Shown here: one piece after another, positions 10,048-18,841 of the stretch
How positions within the stretch are numbered: position 1 is the stretch's first letter
Layout: every line of letters starts with the position of its first letter
NCBI GenBank assembly: GCA_942493135.1
Contig: OW818684.1
Span: 3,658,001-3,722,000 of the forward strand
From: Planctellipticum sp942493135
Lineage (GTDB): Bacteria > Planctomycetota > Planctomycetia > Planctomycetales > Planctomycetaceae
Reading direction: 5' to 3'
DNA: 64,000 nucleotides
Notes under the pieces: generated by a model
Seen by the model: only the letters and a program-made list of their open reading frames with translations
The model's database searches: none
Told to the model about the DNA's origin: nothing
Position numbers and translations under genes: made by a program

Positions 10048-12474
10048 TTGTCGCTCGCTCACATGTTTCGAACCAGCTTGTATGGCACAGTCATCTTCGC
10101 CGCGGCGATCCTCGGTCGCGCCGAGGACGGGTACATCACGTCGTATCTCACGATCCTGGTGGCCGTGTTCGGCTGGTATTTTACGGAGTCCCCCCGGCAA
10201 TTCGGCTCACCCGGGTGGTTGTCCAATGTCTTCGGACTGGTTGCTGTGCTCGCCAGCGCCATCGAGTTCTTCGGCGATAATCCTGAAGGCCGGCTGCTTT
10301 CCGGATCGCACCTCATCGTCTACGTCACCTGGATCGTGCTGCTGCAGCCCAAAGCTGCGCGGCAGTACTGGACGCTGCTCGGACTCTCGATTCTGCAAGT
10401 TGCCGTCGCCTCCGTGCTGACCAGCGGCGGATGGTTCGGAATCTCGCTCGTCGCGTTCAATACGCTTGCCATGTGGGCGCTGGCGGTCTTTTCGCTGCAT
10501 GAGGCCGATCTCCAGTTCGGCCAGGCCGTTCTCCAGACCGGTGCTCACGAAGCCGTGCTTGCCGGACAACGACCTCTGCAGTTGTCGGCCTTCGACAGCG
10601 GACGCTGGTACGAGCGGCCGGCCGACGCTCGCAGCACCATGCACTACGACGTTCAGCGTCGCTGGCTGACGGCCCGGTTTGCCGGCGGAGTCTTTTCGCT
10701 CTCAGTGATGTCACTGTTGATCGGAGCGATGTTCTTTCTGCTGATTCCCCGGATGTGGATCGGTCAGCCGCTCTCCATCGGCGACGGGCGCGACGGACCG
10801 CTGGGGCGTCGAAAACTGACCGGTTTCACCACCGAGGTTCGACTCGGGGAACTGGGCCAGATCCTGGAGAGCTCCGCACCCGTGCTCTCCATCAGGCTTT
10901 ACGACGCTCTGACCGAGCAGCCGGTCGACATGTCGACGTACACCGCCCGCCACGGTGGCGACGAGCCTTTGTTTCGCGGCGCCGTTCTCACCTTCTACGG
11001 CGATGGCCGCTGGGGAACGGATTCGTCGGGCGCCTCGGCTCAGAAGCGGCCACTGACGTGGAACTTTCCGGGCGTGCGCCAGGAGATCGTGCTCGAACCC
11101 ATCGGCGCCGATGTCCTGTTCTGCCTCGACCAGGCCGAAGCCGTTCGCTTTCGCAACAGCACCGAGTCCGCCGTCTGGGTTCCGACAACCGGTTTGACAT
11201 ACCTTGATGCACCTGAGGAACGGCAACGCAAGCTGGCCTACACCGTGTTCAGCCGCTGGCCCGACGCCGAGCCGTTCCATCAGGGGCTGGCTCTGACTGA
11301 CGGTCGAAATCGCCCGATGACGACGCGGGGGCGCTCCTACGCGGAGTCTCTGCGGCAGCTCCCGAGAGCTCAGCTTGGCAAGCTCTGCTCGCTGGCCCGG
11401 CGGGTCACCGACGAAGTCCGCCAGCGGCGTCCCGGTCGCGAACCGACCGCACTCGAACTGGCTCGGGCGCTTGAATCCCATTTGCGAGATTCCGGCGAAT
11501 TTGCTTACTCGCTGAAGCTCGATATTCAGGATCGCAGCATCGATCCCGTCGAAGACTTTCTCTTCAATCAACGTCAGGGCAACTGCGAGTACTTCGCCAC
11601 CGCTCTGACGCTGATGCTCCGTGCGGAAGGAATCCCCGCCCGGCTGGTGACCGGCTTCAAAGGGGGAGAGATCAACCCTCTCAGCGGATCGTTCGAAGTT
11701 CAGCAGCGGCATGCGCACTCGTGGGTCGAAGCGGACGTCGGCGGTTCGAACTTTCTCACACTCGACGCAACTCCCGCCGCCGCCCGTTCCGAAAGCGTCC
11801 GATCCCTGTCGCCGTCGGGCAGTTTCTGGGGCTGGATCAAAACTCTCGGCACCGGATTCTGGGACGACTACGTCGTATCTGTCTCGCTCGACCGGCAGCA
11901 GGAACTGATCTACCAGCCGTTGCGAAGTATGACGATGCAGGTGGTGAACCGCGTCAAATCGCTGGCCGCCGGTCTGCTCGCCTGGTTCGGCGTCGATCAG
12001 GACTTCCTGTCGAATCCCCGCAACTGGTTCAGCCTGACCGGCGGCGTCATCACGGCCATCGTGCTGCTCCTCGTCTCGGCTGCCCTCTGGCTCATCCGCT
12101 GGACCTGGAACTGGATCCGGTCCCTCTGGCGCCGACGCGAAGCCGCCGTCGCCGGGCACCACCGGTTCGTCGCCTTCTACGACCGGTTCTGCCGGCTGCT
12201 CAAGGGAGCCGGGTTCGCGCGAGAGCCCGCGGTCACTCCCGAGGAATTTGCCGCAGCGGCCGCCGAACGGCTGCAGCCAGTGCTTGCCGCCGCAGGTCTG
12301 GCGGGATTTCCGCTGGAAATCACCCGGTGGTTCTACAGCACCCGCTTTGGCGAAGCTCCCCCCACTGAAGCAGAACTGGCCGAACTCAACCTGCAACTGG
12401 GCCGCCTGGAACAGGCCCTGGCGACGATTCGCGGTCCCGCCGCCGCGTCGCGCGCATCCGCTCTACGATCTTGA
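10048..12474 (+). CDS. TgpA-like DUF3488 / transglutaminase membrane protein
   Basis: 808-residue inner-membrane protein. The N-terminus has about five or six hydrophobic helices (roughly residues 10-160 and 210-235), then a periplasmic transglutaminase-like domain with a visible Cys-His-Asp triad: GNCEYFATALTLMLR (near 510), QQRHAHSWVEADV (near 552) and LDATP (near 572). One more membrane helix (near 668-688) precedes a C-terminal DUF4129-like cytoplasmic tail. The start is a TTG with GAGAG upstream; an ATG six codons later is possible. It is translationally close to DUF58, and the pair is a known conserved module. The natural substrate of this family is not established. Confidence 0.9.
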   Translation: MSLAHMFRTSLYGTVIFAAAILGRAEDGYITSYLTILVAVFGWYFTESPRQFGSPGWLSNVFGLVAVLASAIEFFGDNPEGRLLSGSHLIVYVTWIVLLQPKAARQYWTLLGLSILQVAVASVLTSGGWFGISLVAFNTLAMWALAVFSLHEADLQFGQAVLQTGAHEAVLAGQRPLQLSAFDSGRWYERPADARSTMHYDVQRRWLTARFAGGVFSLSVMSLLIGAMFFLLIPRMWIGQPLSIGDGRDGPLGRRKLTGFTTEVRLGELGQILESSAPVLSIRLYDALTEQPVDMSTYTARHGGDEPLFRGAVLTFYGDGRWGTDSSGASAQKRPLTWNFPGVRQEIVLEPIGADVLFCLDQAEAVRFRNSTESAVWVPTTGLTYLDAPEERQRKLAYTVFSRWPDAEPFHQGLALTDGRNRPMTTRGRSYAESLRQLPRAQLGKLCSLARRVTDEVRQRRPGREPTALELARALESHLRDSGEFAYSLKLDIQDRSIDPVEDFLFNQRQGNCEYFATALTLMLRAEGIPARLVTGFKGGEINPLSGSFEVQQRHAHSWVEADVGGSNFLTLDATPAAARSESVRSLSPSGSFWGWIKTLGTGFWDDYVVSVSLDRQQELIYQPLRSMTMQVVNRVKSLAAGLLAWFGVDQDFLSNPRNWFSLTGGVITAIVLLLVSAALWLIRWTWNWIRSLWRRREAAVAGHHRFVAFYDRFCRLLKGAGFAREPAVTPEEFAAAAAERLQPVLAAAGLAGFPLEITRWFYSTRFGEAPPTEAELAELNLQLGRLEQALATIRGPAAASRASALRS

Positions 12475-12483
12475 GGCTCCGCC

Positions 12484-12894
12484 ATGGTCGACCGACGCGC
12501 CACAGAGTCCTGGGAAGACTTCGCTGAACGTCGGATCCGTCAGGCTCAGGCGGACGGTTCATTCGACAATCTGCCGGGTTTCGGCCAGCCGATCCCCGGT
12601 ATCGACGATCCGCCGCAGGAAAACTGGTGGCTCAAGCAGAAGCTCCGCGACGAGCAGCTCAGCGCCCTGCCTCCCATCTTGCAGGCCCGGCTGGATCGCG
12701 CAAAGTTCCTGGAGTCGCTCTGCTCGATTTTGACGGAAATTGAAGTTCGCCGGCGTCTGGAGGCGCTCAATCAGCAGATCCGGGCAGCCCACTTCTCCGG
12801 CTGCGAGGGACCTGCGGCAGGGGTTCTGCCAGTCGACGTCGAGTCGACCGTCTGCCGGTGGCGCGAGTTGCAGCCGCAGCAACAAAAACGCTGA
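12484..12894 (+). CDS. DUF1992 (DnaJC28-like) domain protein
   Basis: 136 residues. The N-terminal half matches the DUF1992 family found in DnaJ homologue C member 28 proteins: ERRIRQAQADGSFDNLPGFG (15-34) followed by the conserved NWWLKQKLRDEQLSALPP. No J domain is present, so a direct chaperone role should not be assumed. The gene starts 10 bases after the transglutaminase stop and ends 38 bases before a convergent gene; it is probably the last gene of the plus-strand run. Molecular function is unknown. Confidence 0.88.
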   Translation: MVDRRATESWEDFAERRIRQAQADGSFDNLPGFGQPIPGIDDPPQENWWLKQKLRDEQLSALPPILQARLDRAKFLESLCSILTEIEVRRRLEALNQQIRAAHFSGCEGPAAGVLPVDVESTVCRWRELQPQQQKR

Positions 12895-12931
12895 GCCAAT
12901 CGCGTCCGGAGCACGATCCGCATTCTGTCAC

Positions 12932-14569
12932 CTATTGTGCCTTGAGACACGTTTCGAGCTGCAGCTCGAATTCGTTCCGTCCCGACCGGACGGTCACCAT
13001 CTGCGAAAACATGTCGGCCGCCGCCAGTTCCATTCGCGGCTCCGGCTTGATCACCAGCCAGTAGTCGCCAGGGTCGATGTCACTGTCAGACAGCGTCTGC
13101 AGCAGGCAGTCCCCCGTCCCGTCCGTACGGGCTTCCGCCATCACCCCCAGCAACCCGTGAAGCTGGACCAGTGCATTCATCAGCGGCCGGCCCCCTTCGC
13201 GAATCCGCACCGAAACCTCCGCCGGCTCGTGCTTCCGCAACTCGTACTTGCGCGGCCGTGGCCGGTTGACTTGACGAATCTCGGCGTCGATTTCTCGCGC
13301 CAGCGCTTCGTGAGCGGCGATTCGTTCTTCCATTCCGACCAGACTCTTCTGAAGCGAGGCCAGTTGTGACTTCAGTTTTTCGTTGTCGGGCTGAAACGCC
13401 AGGCTCGCTTCGACTCGCCGGGCCGCCTGGAATTCCCGCCACTCGTTGCGCAGCGGCCGGATCGCCGTGTCGTTCCGCTTTCGGTTCAGTTCCGCCACCT
13501 CCAGCGACTGCTGATACTGCGGCGTTTTCGGATTCGACTGCAGTTCGACATGCCGCGCGAGCTGTTCGGCCGAGTACCGACCCACTGGCTCGCCATCAAT
13601 CAGCAGGTCGTACTGCCCTGCTGCGAGACCATGCACTTCCAGTGCTTCTCGCGTCCAGCGGTGCCCCAGGTTGAGCAGCTTCGCCCCCGCCTCAGCCTCG
13701 GGCGGCGGCGCCCACGGCAGCCCGTCCGCTTCCCACGTAAAAGACAATTCATCGCTCGCCCCGGAGACCTCGGTCGCGGTCCCACCCGTCGCCCGGACAA
13801 CCGGCCCCTTGCCGCCGACAGTGATGCGAATGTTCGAGAGAGGTTTGGCGAGTTGCAGGTCCGCAAGAAACGCCGCCGACATCACGAGCTGTCCGGGAGC
13901 ATCCGGATGCACGGCGTCTTTGATCATGGTAAACCCGGCCTGATCCCGACGGGCCTGATGGGTCAGCTCATTGAGCGGTCCGTACAGATCGACGAACGCT
14001 CCCCCTCTGGTTCCGGCCAGCTCCCGCAGCCAGGCGCCGTAGTAGGCGAGCGTTGCGTTGTAGAACTCGGTCCGTTCCGCCGGAACCGGCCTCCCGCTCG
14101 CCCGGGCCGCCGTCGCGTCGTACATCGTGGGTGTCATCCAGATCGGCGTGGCGCCGATTTCGACGATCCGATCGGCGATCCGGTTCATATCCCGGCGATA
14201 GGTCTGGAACAGCTCGTCGTCATACGGCTTCACGCCGCCGTCGTTCATTCCGAGCAGCACCGCCACATACTTGGGTTTGTAGGCCGCGACGTCGCGATCG
14301 AATCGCTGCAGGGCGTCGGACGCCTTTGCCCCGCCAACCCCGGAATTATGGATGCGAATCCGCAGTCCGGGCAGTCGCGTGTAAAAGAAGTCTTCCACGT
14401 ATTGCGTGAAGAGACATTGATGGGTGATGCTGTCCCCAAGGAAGACGATGGTGTCGCCATCCTGCAGGTCGAGCCGATCCACGCGCCGGGGCTCTGCGGA
14501 CAACGCGACGGACGCGTTCCACAGGACCAGCAATCCGCACCAGAGACCCAGCCTTCGAACAGTCTGCAC
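12932..14569 (-). CDS. Secreted SGNH/GDSL hydrolase
   Basis: 545 residues with a signal peptide (first 25 residues, ending ALSAEP). SGNH blocks are all visible: block I VFLGDSITHQ (Ser near 47), block II Gly in NSGVGGAKASD, block III LLGMNDGG, and block V DAVHPD with the catalytic Asp/His pair (near 222-225). The catalytic domain ends about residue 240; after it come a beta-rich segment and a charged, probably coiled-coil stretch (about 345-430). Family members cleave esters on carbohydrates or lipids; the substrate here is unknown. It is monocistronic and convergent with the DUF1992 gene. Confidence 0.9.
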   Translation of the reverse strand: MQTVRRLGLWCGLLVLWNASVALSAEPRRVDRLDLQDGDTIVFLGDSITHQCLFTQYVEDFFYTRLPGLRIRIHNSGVGGAKASDALQRFDRDVAAYKPKYVAVLLGMNDGGVKPYDDELFQTYRRDMNRIADRIVEIGATPIWMTPTMYDATAARASGRPVPAERTEFYNATLAYYGAWLRELAGTRGGAFVDLYGPLNELTHQARRDQAGFTMIKDAVHPDAPGQLVMSAAFLADLQLAKPLSNIRITVGGKGPVVRATGGTATEVSGASDELSFTWEADGLPWAPPPEAEAGAKLLNLGHRWTREALEVHGLAAGQYDLLIDGEPVGRYSAEQLARHVELQSNPKTPQYQQSLEVAELNRKRNDTAIRPLRNEWREFQAARRVEASLAFQPDNEKLKSQLASLQKSLVGMEERIAAHEALAREIDAEIRQVNRPRPRKYELRKHEPAEVSVRIREGGRPLMNALVQLHGLLGVMAEARTDGTGDCLLQTLSDSDIDPGDYWLVIKPEPRMELAAADMFSQMVTVRSGRNEFELQLETCLKAQ

Positions 14570-14883
14570 GGCGGCCTCCTCTTTCCCCTACCGCGACCGG
14601 ATTCGGCTAAAACCGGGTTCCACCCGGCGTTCCCACGAGCATACCTCCCCCGGAAAGCCGCTGACTACCGCCGACATCGGGATTTCTCTCCGCAGGCCGC
14701 CTCGCTTCGGCGAATGAGATGTGTTCGAATGATTACGTGTTGCTCCGGCATGACTGGCGTCTGCAACGCCTTCCAGCTAAACTCCCCGATTCGCACGAGC
14801 GACGGAACTCCCCGGATTCCTTCGGGCCGGGGTGACCGTCGCCGGAAAACTGTCTTCGCCCGCCTTTGAGGTTGACGTCCGAT
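14570..14883. other. Divergent intergenic region
   Basis: 314 bases between the GDSL hydrolase start (minus) and the poly-alanine protein (plus). No persuasive open frame, hairpin or repeat; it presumably holds two promoters that I cannot place. Confidence 0.45.
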
Positions 14884-15396
14884 ATGGCTCGCAGACTGCT
14901 CGATAAGCGTAAAGAAGTCGAAGCCGCCGAAGCGCGCGGCGACGTCGCGGAACCTAAAGCCAAGGCCACGCGGGCCAAGGCGACCGGTGCGAAGAAGACC
15001 ACCGCGACCAAAACCCGGCGGACCAAAGAAAAGGTCCAGGCCCGCAAGCGGCTGGTCTGGGTGGTCTACAACGGCAGCATGAAGGAAGAGGGGCGCTTCT
15101 CGTACGACCAGTACGCCGCCGCCGAAGAAAAGATCGAACAGCTTCGACAGAAGTCGAAAAAGATGTACTTCATTCAGCCCGTGAAGGAAGTCATCGGCGA
15201 AGGCCCCGGCATGATGGCGGCCGCCGCCGCCGCCGCCGCTGCAAATGCTGCGGCCGCTGCCGCCGCGGCAGCGGCCGCTGAAGAGGCCGAAGCCGAGGAA
15301 GATGACGACGAAATCGCCGACGAAGTTCCCGATGAAGTTGCTGCCGACGCCGAAGAAGACGAGGACGACGACGACGACGACGATTCCGACGAATAG
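14884..15396 (+). CDS. Low-complexity protein: basic head, small core, poly-Ala linker, acidic tail
   Basis: 170 residues in four sharply different parts. Residues 1-60 are Lys/Arg/Ala-rich, histone-H1-like. Residues 60-108 look like a compact folded core (LVWVVYNGSMKEEGRFSYDQ, then YFIQPVKEVI). Residues 112-132 are nine Ala, one Asn and eleven Ala. The last 38 residues are almost all Asp and Glu with a six-GAC codon run. The charge asymmetry suggests nucleic-acid or ribosome-associated roles, but that is inference and I do not recognise the core. The ATG at 14884 is preferred; a TTG at 14866 in the same frame is possible, GAGG lying between them. A perfect palindromic terminator follows the gene. 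Confidence 0.82.
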   Translation: MARRLLDKRKEVEAAEARGDVAEPKAKATRAKATGAKKTTATKTRRTKEKVQARKRLVWVVYNGSMKEEGRFSYDQYAAAEEKIEQLRQKSKKMYFIQPVKEVIGEGPGMMAAAAAAAAANAAAAAAAAAAAEEAEAEEDDDEIADEVPDEVAADAEEDEDDDDDDDSDE

Positions 15397-15421
15397 TCCC
15401 CGCAACCCGCTGAACATCCAG

Positions 15422-15455
15422 CGACAACGCCCACGGGATCCCGTGGGCGTTGTCG
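15422..15455. terminator. Perfect 34-base palindrome, probable bidirectional terminator
   Basis: Two 17-base arms meet with no spacer at the BamHI-like GGATCC centre; read as a hairpin this gives a stem of about 15 pairs with a small apical loop, followed on the plus strand by TTTG. It lies 26 bases after a plus-strand stop and 30 bases before a convergent stop, so it can serve both genes. Its arm ends with GGCGTTGTCG, also seen in the hairpin near 34530. Confidence 0.8.
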
Positions 15456-15484
15456 TTTGCCATCTGTCTGTCCGCGCTGGCGGC

Positions 15485-18367
15485 TCAGTCGTCCTGCTGC
15501 GTAAAGACCGGCTTCAGCAGCGTATCGACCGGTGCGAAATCGTCGGTCAGGATCTGATCCTGCGACAACTCCAGCACAGCAGCCATGTGTCCGGAGATCG
15601 TCGGCGGCTGTCCAGCGGCGCTGGTTTCCAGCGCCGCGAAGGGCGGATGGTTCCATTCGCCGGTTTCTTCCAGACGGTCGAGGTCCAGCGGCTGGTTGGA
15701 ACAGACCAGCACGAACGTATCGCGATCGTTTCCGGGCTGCTGCTGCGAGGTGCTGAAGAGATACAGATTCGGAAACAGCGCGGCGCAGGTGGCCGTGTAA
15801 CGCCCGAGAAACTGTCCACCCGCCTCGGGACGATGCGAACGCCGGTCGAGCTCGTCGATCGCGACCAGCCACGCAGGATCCGCGGGGGCCAGGTGCAAGA
15901 GTCGCTCGCGCAGTTCCGAAGTCATTCCGCCGCGAACCGCTACGACGTATCGTCCGTCATCGCGCTTCCAGATTTCGACTCCCTCAAACTTCCCCGGGCA
16001 GGGCATCCAGGACTCAACGGTCGTCGACTCCGAGAGCAGTCCCTCGGGAATCGTCCCCTCATAGACCCGCCGCTGGCGTGATTGGTCGCAGAGATCGCGA
16101 ATTGCGTCCTTCCAGGCGACGTTCGCTTCGTCGAGATTACACAGTGCGTCACGCAGTGCATTGGACATCGGCCCGCGCCAGGTCAGCGTCGATCCGACTC
16201 CGTCGGCAGCGGACGTCGACAGCCGGGCCAGCTCCGGATGCAGTTCGGCGCTGATGAATTCGGCTCCGTTAGATTTTTGAAATCTCCCCGGCAGGATCCC
16301 GGGATAGACGACCTGGGAAGTTTCGACCAGACCGCCGGGAAACTCGGTCCGTGGATAGATCTCAATGATGTTCGCCTGAAAGACGCCGCGCTCCGACAGA
16401 AGGCTGCGAAGCCGTTCGGTGAACTCCCTGGTCGCCAGGTGCCAGGGGATGCCGAAGTCGTTGAAGGCGTCGCCGTAGATGAAATCGTAAAGGACTGGAG
16501 ACTTCCCGTCGCGCAGCAGTCGTTCGTTCTGTCGGTAGCGGTCTTCCACGAAGTTCCGGGCGTCCCCGATCGTCGTGGTGATCCGTTCCTGGTCTGCCGG
16601 GGAGAAACCGAACTGCGAAATCACGGCCTTCAGAACGGCCGGATCCAGCTCGGCGACGTCGAGGTGTTCGCTGCCGGGAAAGTGTTCCAGCACCCACCGC
16701 GGGAAAATGAAACCGCCGCCGCCCAGGAACAGCGCGTTGACTCGGCCCGACTCCAATCGCAGCTTCTGAATGGCACGCTGCCAGGGGGCGGTGGCCGTCA
16801 ATCCGACGAGCCGGTCGCGGATCGCCTTCGTGACCGGCTGGCGGGCCGTGATCGTGTGGAACAGTTCGTCGTACCGAAGTTCCGGCTCCAGATCGGCCGG
16901 CCAGCTAAAACCACCCGGCAGACTGTCGAGAGGCAGCGCGGTGAAGCCGCCCCACGAAGGCCGCGTCGTCTCCCGTTCCAGCCGGTTCAGCACATCCCAG
17001 AACGGGGCATCCGGCGAGAGCGCTGAGAGCTGCTCGAAGAGCTGTTCCGACGGGCGTTCCACCCGCAGCACGCCGGCCGACTCGTCCCAGCTGACTCCCG
17101 CCGGCAGCTGTGCAAGCAGTTCTGCCGTGCCGGGAAACGGGGCGATCGGCGCCACGACTGGGCCGGGCGATCCTGCCACGCGTTTGGTCACCGCGGCGTA
17201 GACCTGCTCGTATTCGTAGTACAGGGCCGTCGGTTCTTCTGGGTTGTAGTAGCTGTGAATCAGTTTATCGAGTCGAAGGTACTTCACCGGGGCGTCGTTG
17301 ACGTAGTCGTTGCCCACTTCCAGGTATGAGTACTGGCTCTCGTCGTAATAGCGTCCCGGCGAATCGTCGCGCAGCTTGAGCAGCAGCCCGAACTCGTGAA
17401 ATTTCTCCCCGACGGCCCGTGCGAACTGCCGCCATTCTCCGGGAGCAACGTCGTCGACCGCTGGCGGCCCGGCCAGGCGATCGACGACGCCGGCAAACAG
17501 TTCGCCGCTGCCGATCGTCGCCAGCACCAGCAATCCCAGCGTCTGCAGCCAGCCCAGCACGACCGCGGTGCGAAAGACCCACTGTCCGCTGGCAACAATC
17601 ACGCCCAGCATGGCCAGCACTGCGGAGGTCCAGCCGATGATCGAACGGGTTCCCCAGGCATCGATCAGGTAAAAGCCTGTCAGAAAGGTGCCGACAATCG
17701 AGCCCAAGGCGCCCCAAGCGTAGACGTTACCAACGGTGATTCCGGTTTTCGAACTTCGCGAGATCGCCATGCTGGCGACCAGCGGCGACGCTGCCCCCAG
17801 GGCGATCGACGGCAGCAGGAACAGCGCAGCCACGATCGTCAGCACCCACATCGGCCAACTGAAACTCTCCGGCCGCGGAATCCCCGCGATCTGCAGGTCA
17901 ATCCACAGAATCGCCGCGCAGAGCATGCTGGAAATCAGAAACATCCAGCTCAAGGCTTTGCGGCGGTCGACGCGATCGGCGATATAGCCTCCGAGATAGT
18001 TGCCGACGGTAATCCCCGCCAGTACCACGCCGATGACGGAAGTCCATGTATAGAGGGAGCTTCCGACGTGCTTGCCCACCAGCCGGGAGGCCGTCAGTTC
18101 GAGCGTCATCACGCAGACGCTGGAGACGAAAACCAGCAGGTTGAAACCCATCAACGGCCAGAAGTCCCCCCGCCGACCCTTCTTCTTCAATGCCGATTTC
18201 CGGGGCTCGGGGGGCGCCATGACCGGCATCGGCGTGATCACGATGTCGGAACCGGTGTAGCCGCCGGCGAGCTTGTAGGTCTCGCCGTCGCCGCTGCCGG
18301 TAGCCGGCTTTGCGGGCTCGGGTTCCCAGGCGGAGTCGTCGTGTTCGCCGGTCGAGCTGGAGGTCAT
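15485..18367 (-). CDS. Membrane protein fused to a spermidine-synthase-like domain with internal repeats
   Basis: 960 residues. A soluble N-terminus (1-68) precedes six to eight membrane helices (about 70-290) resembling the transporter-like part of fused spermidine synthases. A SpeE-like N-terminal hairpin follows (about 340-395), then the SAM-binding core: LFLGGGGFIFP (near 547), DVAELDP (570), IGDARNF (600) and IYGDAFNDF (630). The core is interrupted and followed by four copies of a roughly 30-residue helical motif (about 440-470, 512-541, 735-765, 816-847) with the pattern LRxxLxxL...PxWxxAIxxL. The canonical GGGDGG loop is GGGGF here, so aminopropyl transfer is uncertain. ATG 18367 has GGGAG upstream. 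Confidence 0.85.
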   Translation of the reverse strand: MTSSSTGEHDDSAWEPEPAKPATGSGDGETYKLAGGYTGSDIVITPMPVMAPPEPRKSALKKKGRRGDFWPLMGFNLLVFVSSVCVMTLELTASRLVGKHVGSSLYTWTSVIGVVLAGITVGNYLGGYIADRVDRRKALSWMFLISSMLCAAILWIDLQIAGIPRPESFSWPMWVLTIVAALFLLPSIALGAASPLVASMAISRSSKTGITVGNVYAWGALGSIVGTFLTGFYLIDAWGTRSIIGWTSAVLAMLGVIVASGQWVFRTAVVLGWLQTLGLLVLATIGSGELFAGVVDRLAGPPAVDDVAPGEWRQFARAVGEKFHEFGLLLKLRDDSPGRYYDESQYSYLEVGNDYVNDAPVKYLRLDKLIHSYYNPEEPTALYYEYEQVYAAVTKRVAGSPGPVVAPIAPFPGTAELLAQLPAGVSWDESAGVLRVERPSEQLFEQLSALSPDAPFWDVLNRLERETTRPSWGGFTALPLDSLPGGFSWPADLEPELRYDELFHTITARQPVTKAIRDRLVGLTATAPWQRAIQKLRLESGRVNALFLGGGGFIFPRWVLEHFPGSEHLDVAELDPAVLKAVISQFGFSPADQERITTTIGDARNFVEDRYRQNERLLRDGKSPVLYDFIYGDAFNDFGIPWHLATREFTERLRSLLSERGVFQANIIEIYPRTEFPGGLVETSQVVYPGILPGRFQKSNGAEFISAELHPELARLSTSAADGVGSTLTWRGPMSNALRDALCNLDEANVAWKDAIRDLCDQSRQRRVYEGTIPEGLLSESTTVESWMPCPGKFEGVEIWKRDDGRYVVAVRGGMTSELRERLLHLAPADPAWLVAIDELDRRSHRPEAGGQFLGRYTATCAALFPNLYLFSTSQQQPGNDRDTFVLVCSNQPLDLDRLEETGEWNHPPFAALETSAAGQPPTISGHMAAVLELSQDQILTDDFAPVDTLLKPVFTQQDD

Positions 18368-18604
18368 GCGGGGCTCCCGGAGGCGACCCGCGCGGCAGCC
18401 CGGCGGAATCGGGAAATGAGAAGTGGTTCATTCGCTGTTCCGCGAAGATACCACGCCCGCCGACCGCTGGGGAGCAGGCAAACCGCGATGGCCGCTTCCA
18501 ACGACGTTAAGGTTGGCCTGGGCCAGCGGCAGAGGTGAGCCTCGCCGACTCGAACTGCTTCGAAACTCTGAAGGTTCCTGGCACGCAGCGGGATCACATT
18601 CGTC

Positions 18605-18778
18605 TCAGTACCGCTCTTCCGGAAGCTTTCGAACCAGCAGCAGCAGGAACGTGGCGATCGGACCCAGCAGCAGCGACAGCAGGAACCAGCCGAGCCCGCT
18701 ACGATTCTTGCCCTGGGCGAGGCCCGCATTGATCAGACAGAGCGTGCCCCAGCCGACGAAATACTCCGGACTATTCAT
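18605..18778 (-). CDS. Small membrane protein
   Basis: 57 residues with two hydrophobic segments (YFVGWGTLCLINAGLA near 5-20 and GWFLLSLLLGPIATFLLLLV near 29-48) separated by a short basic loop (QGKNRSGL), and a charged C-terminus. The layout is like small PLDc_N or superinfection-type membrane miniproteins, but no family can be named. The ATG at 18778 is preceded by AAAGGA about 10 bases upstream, better supported than the upstream start at 18820. It lies between the RNase HII-like gene and the membrane/spermidine-synthase gene, all on the minus strand. Confidence 0.7.
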   Translation of the reverse strand: MNSPEYFVGWGTLCLINAGLAQGKNRSGLGWFLLSLLLGPIATFLLLLVRKLPEERY

Positions 18779-18841
18779 GACGGTTGCGTCCTTTCCGAGC
18801 GAGAACACCATACAGGACAACGCCGCCGGCGGGGCGCTGGA

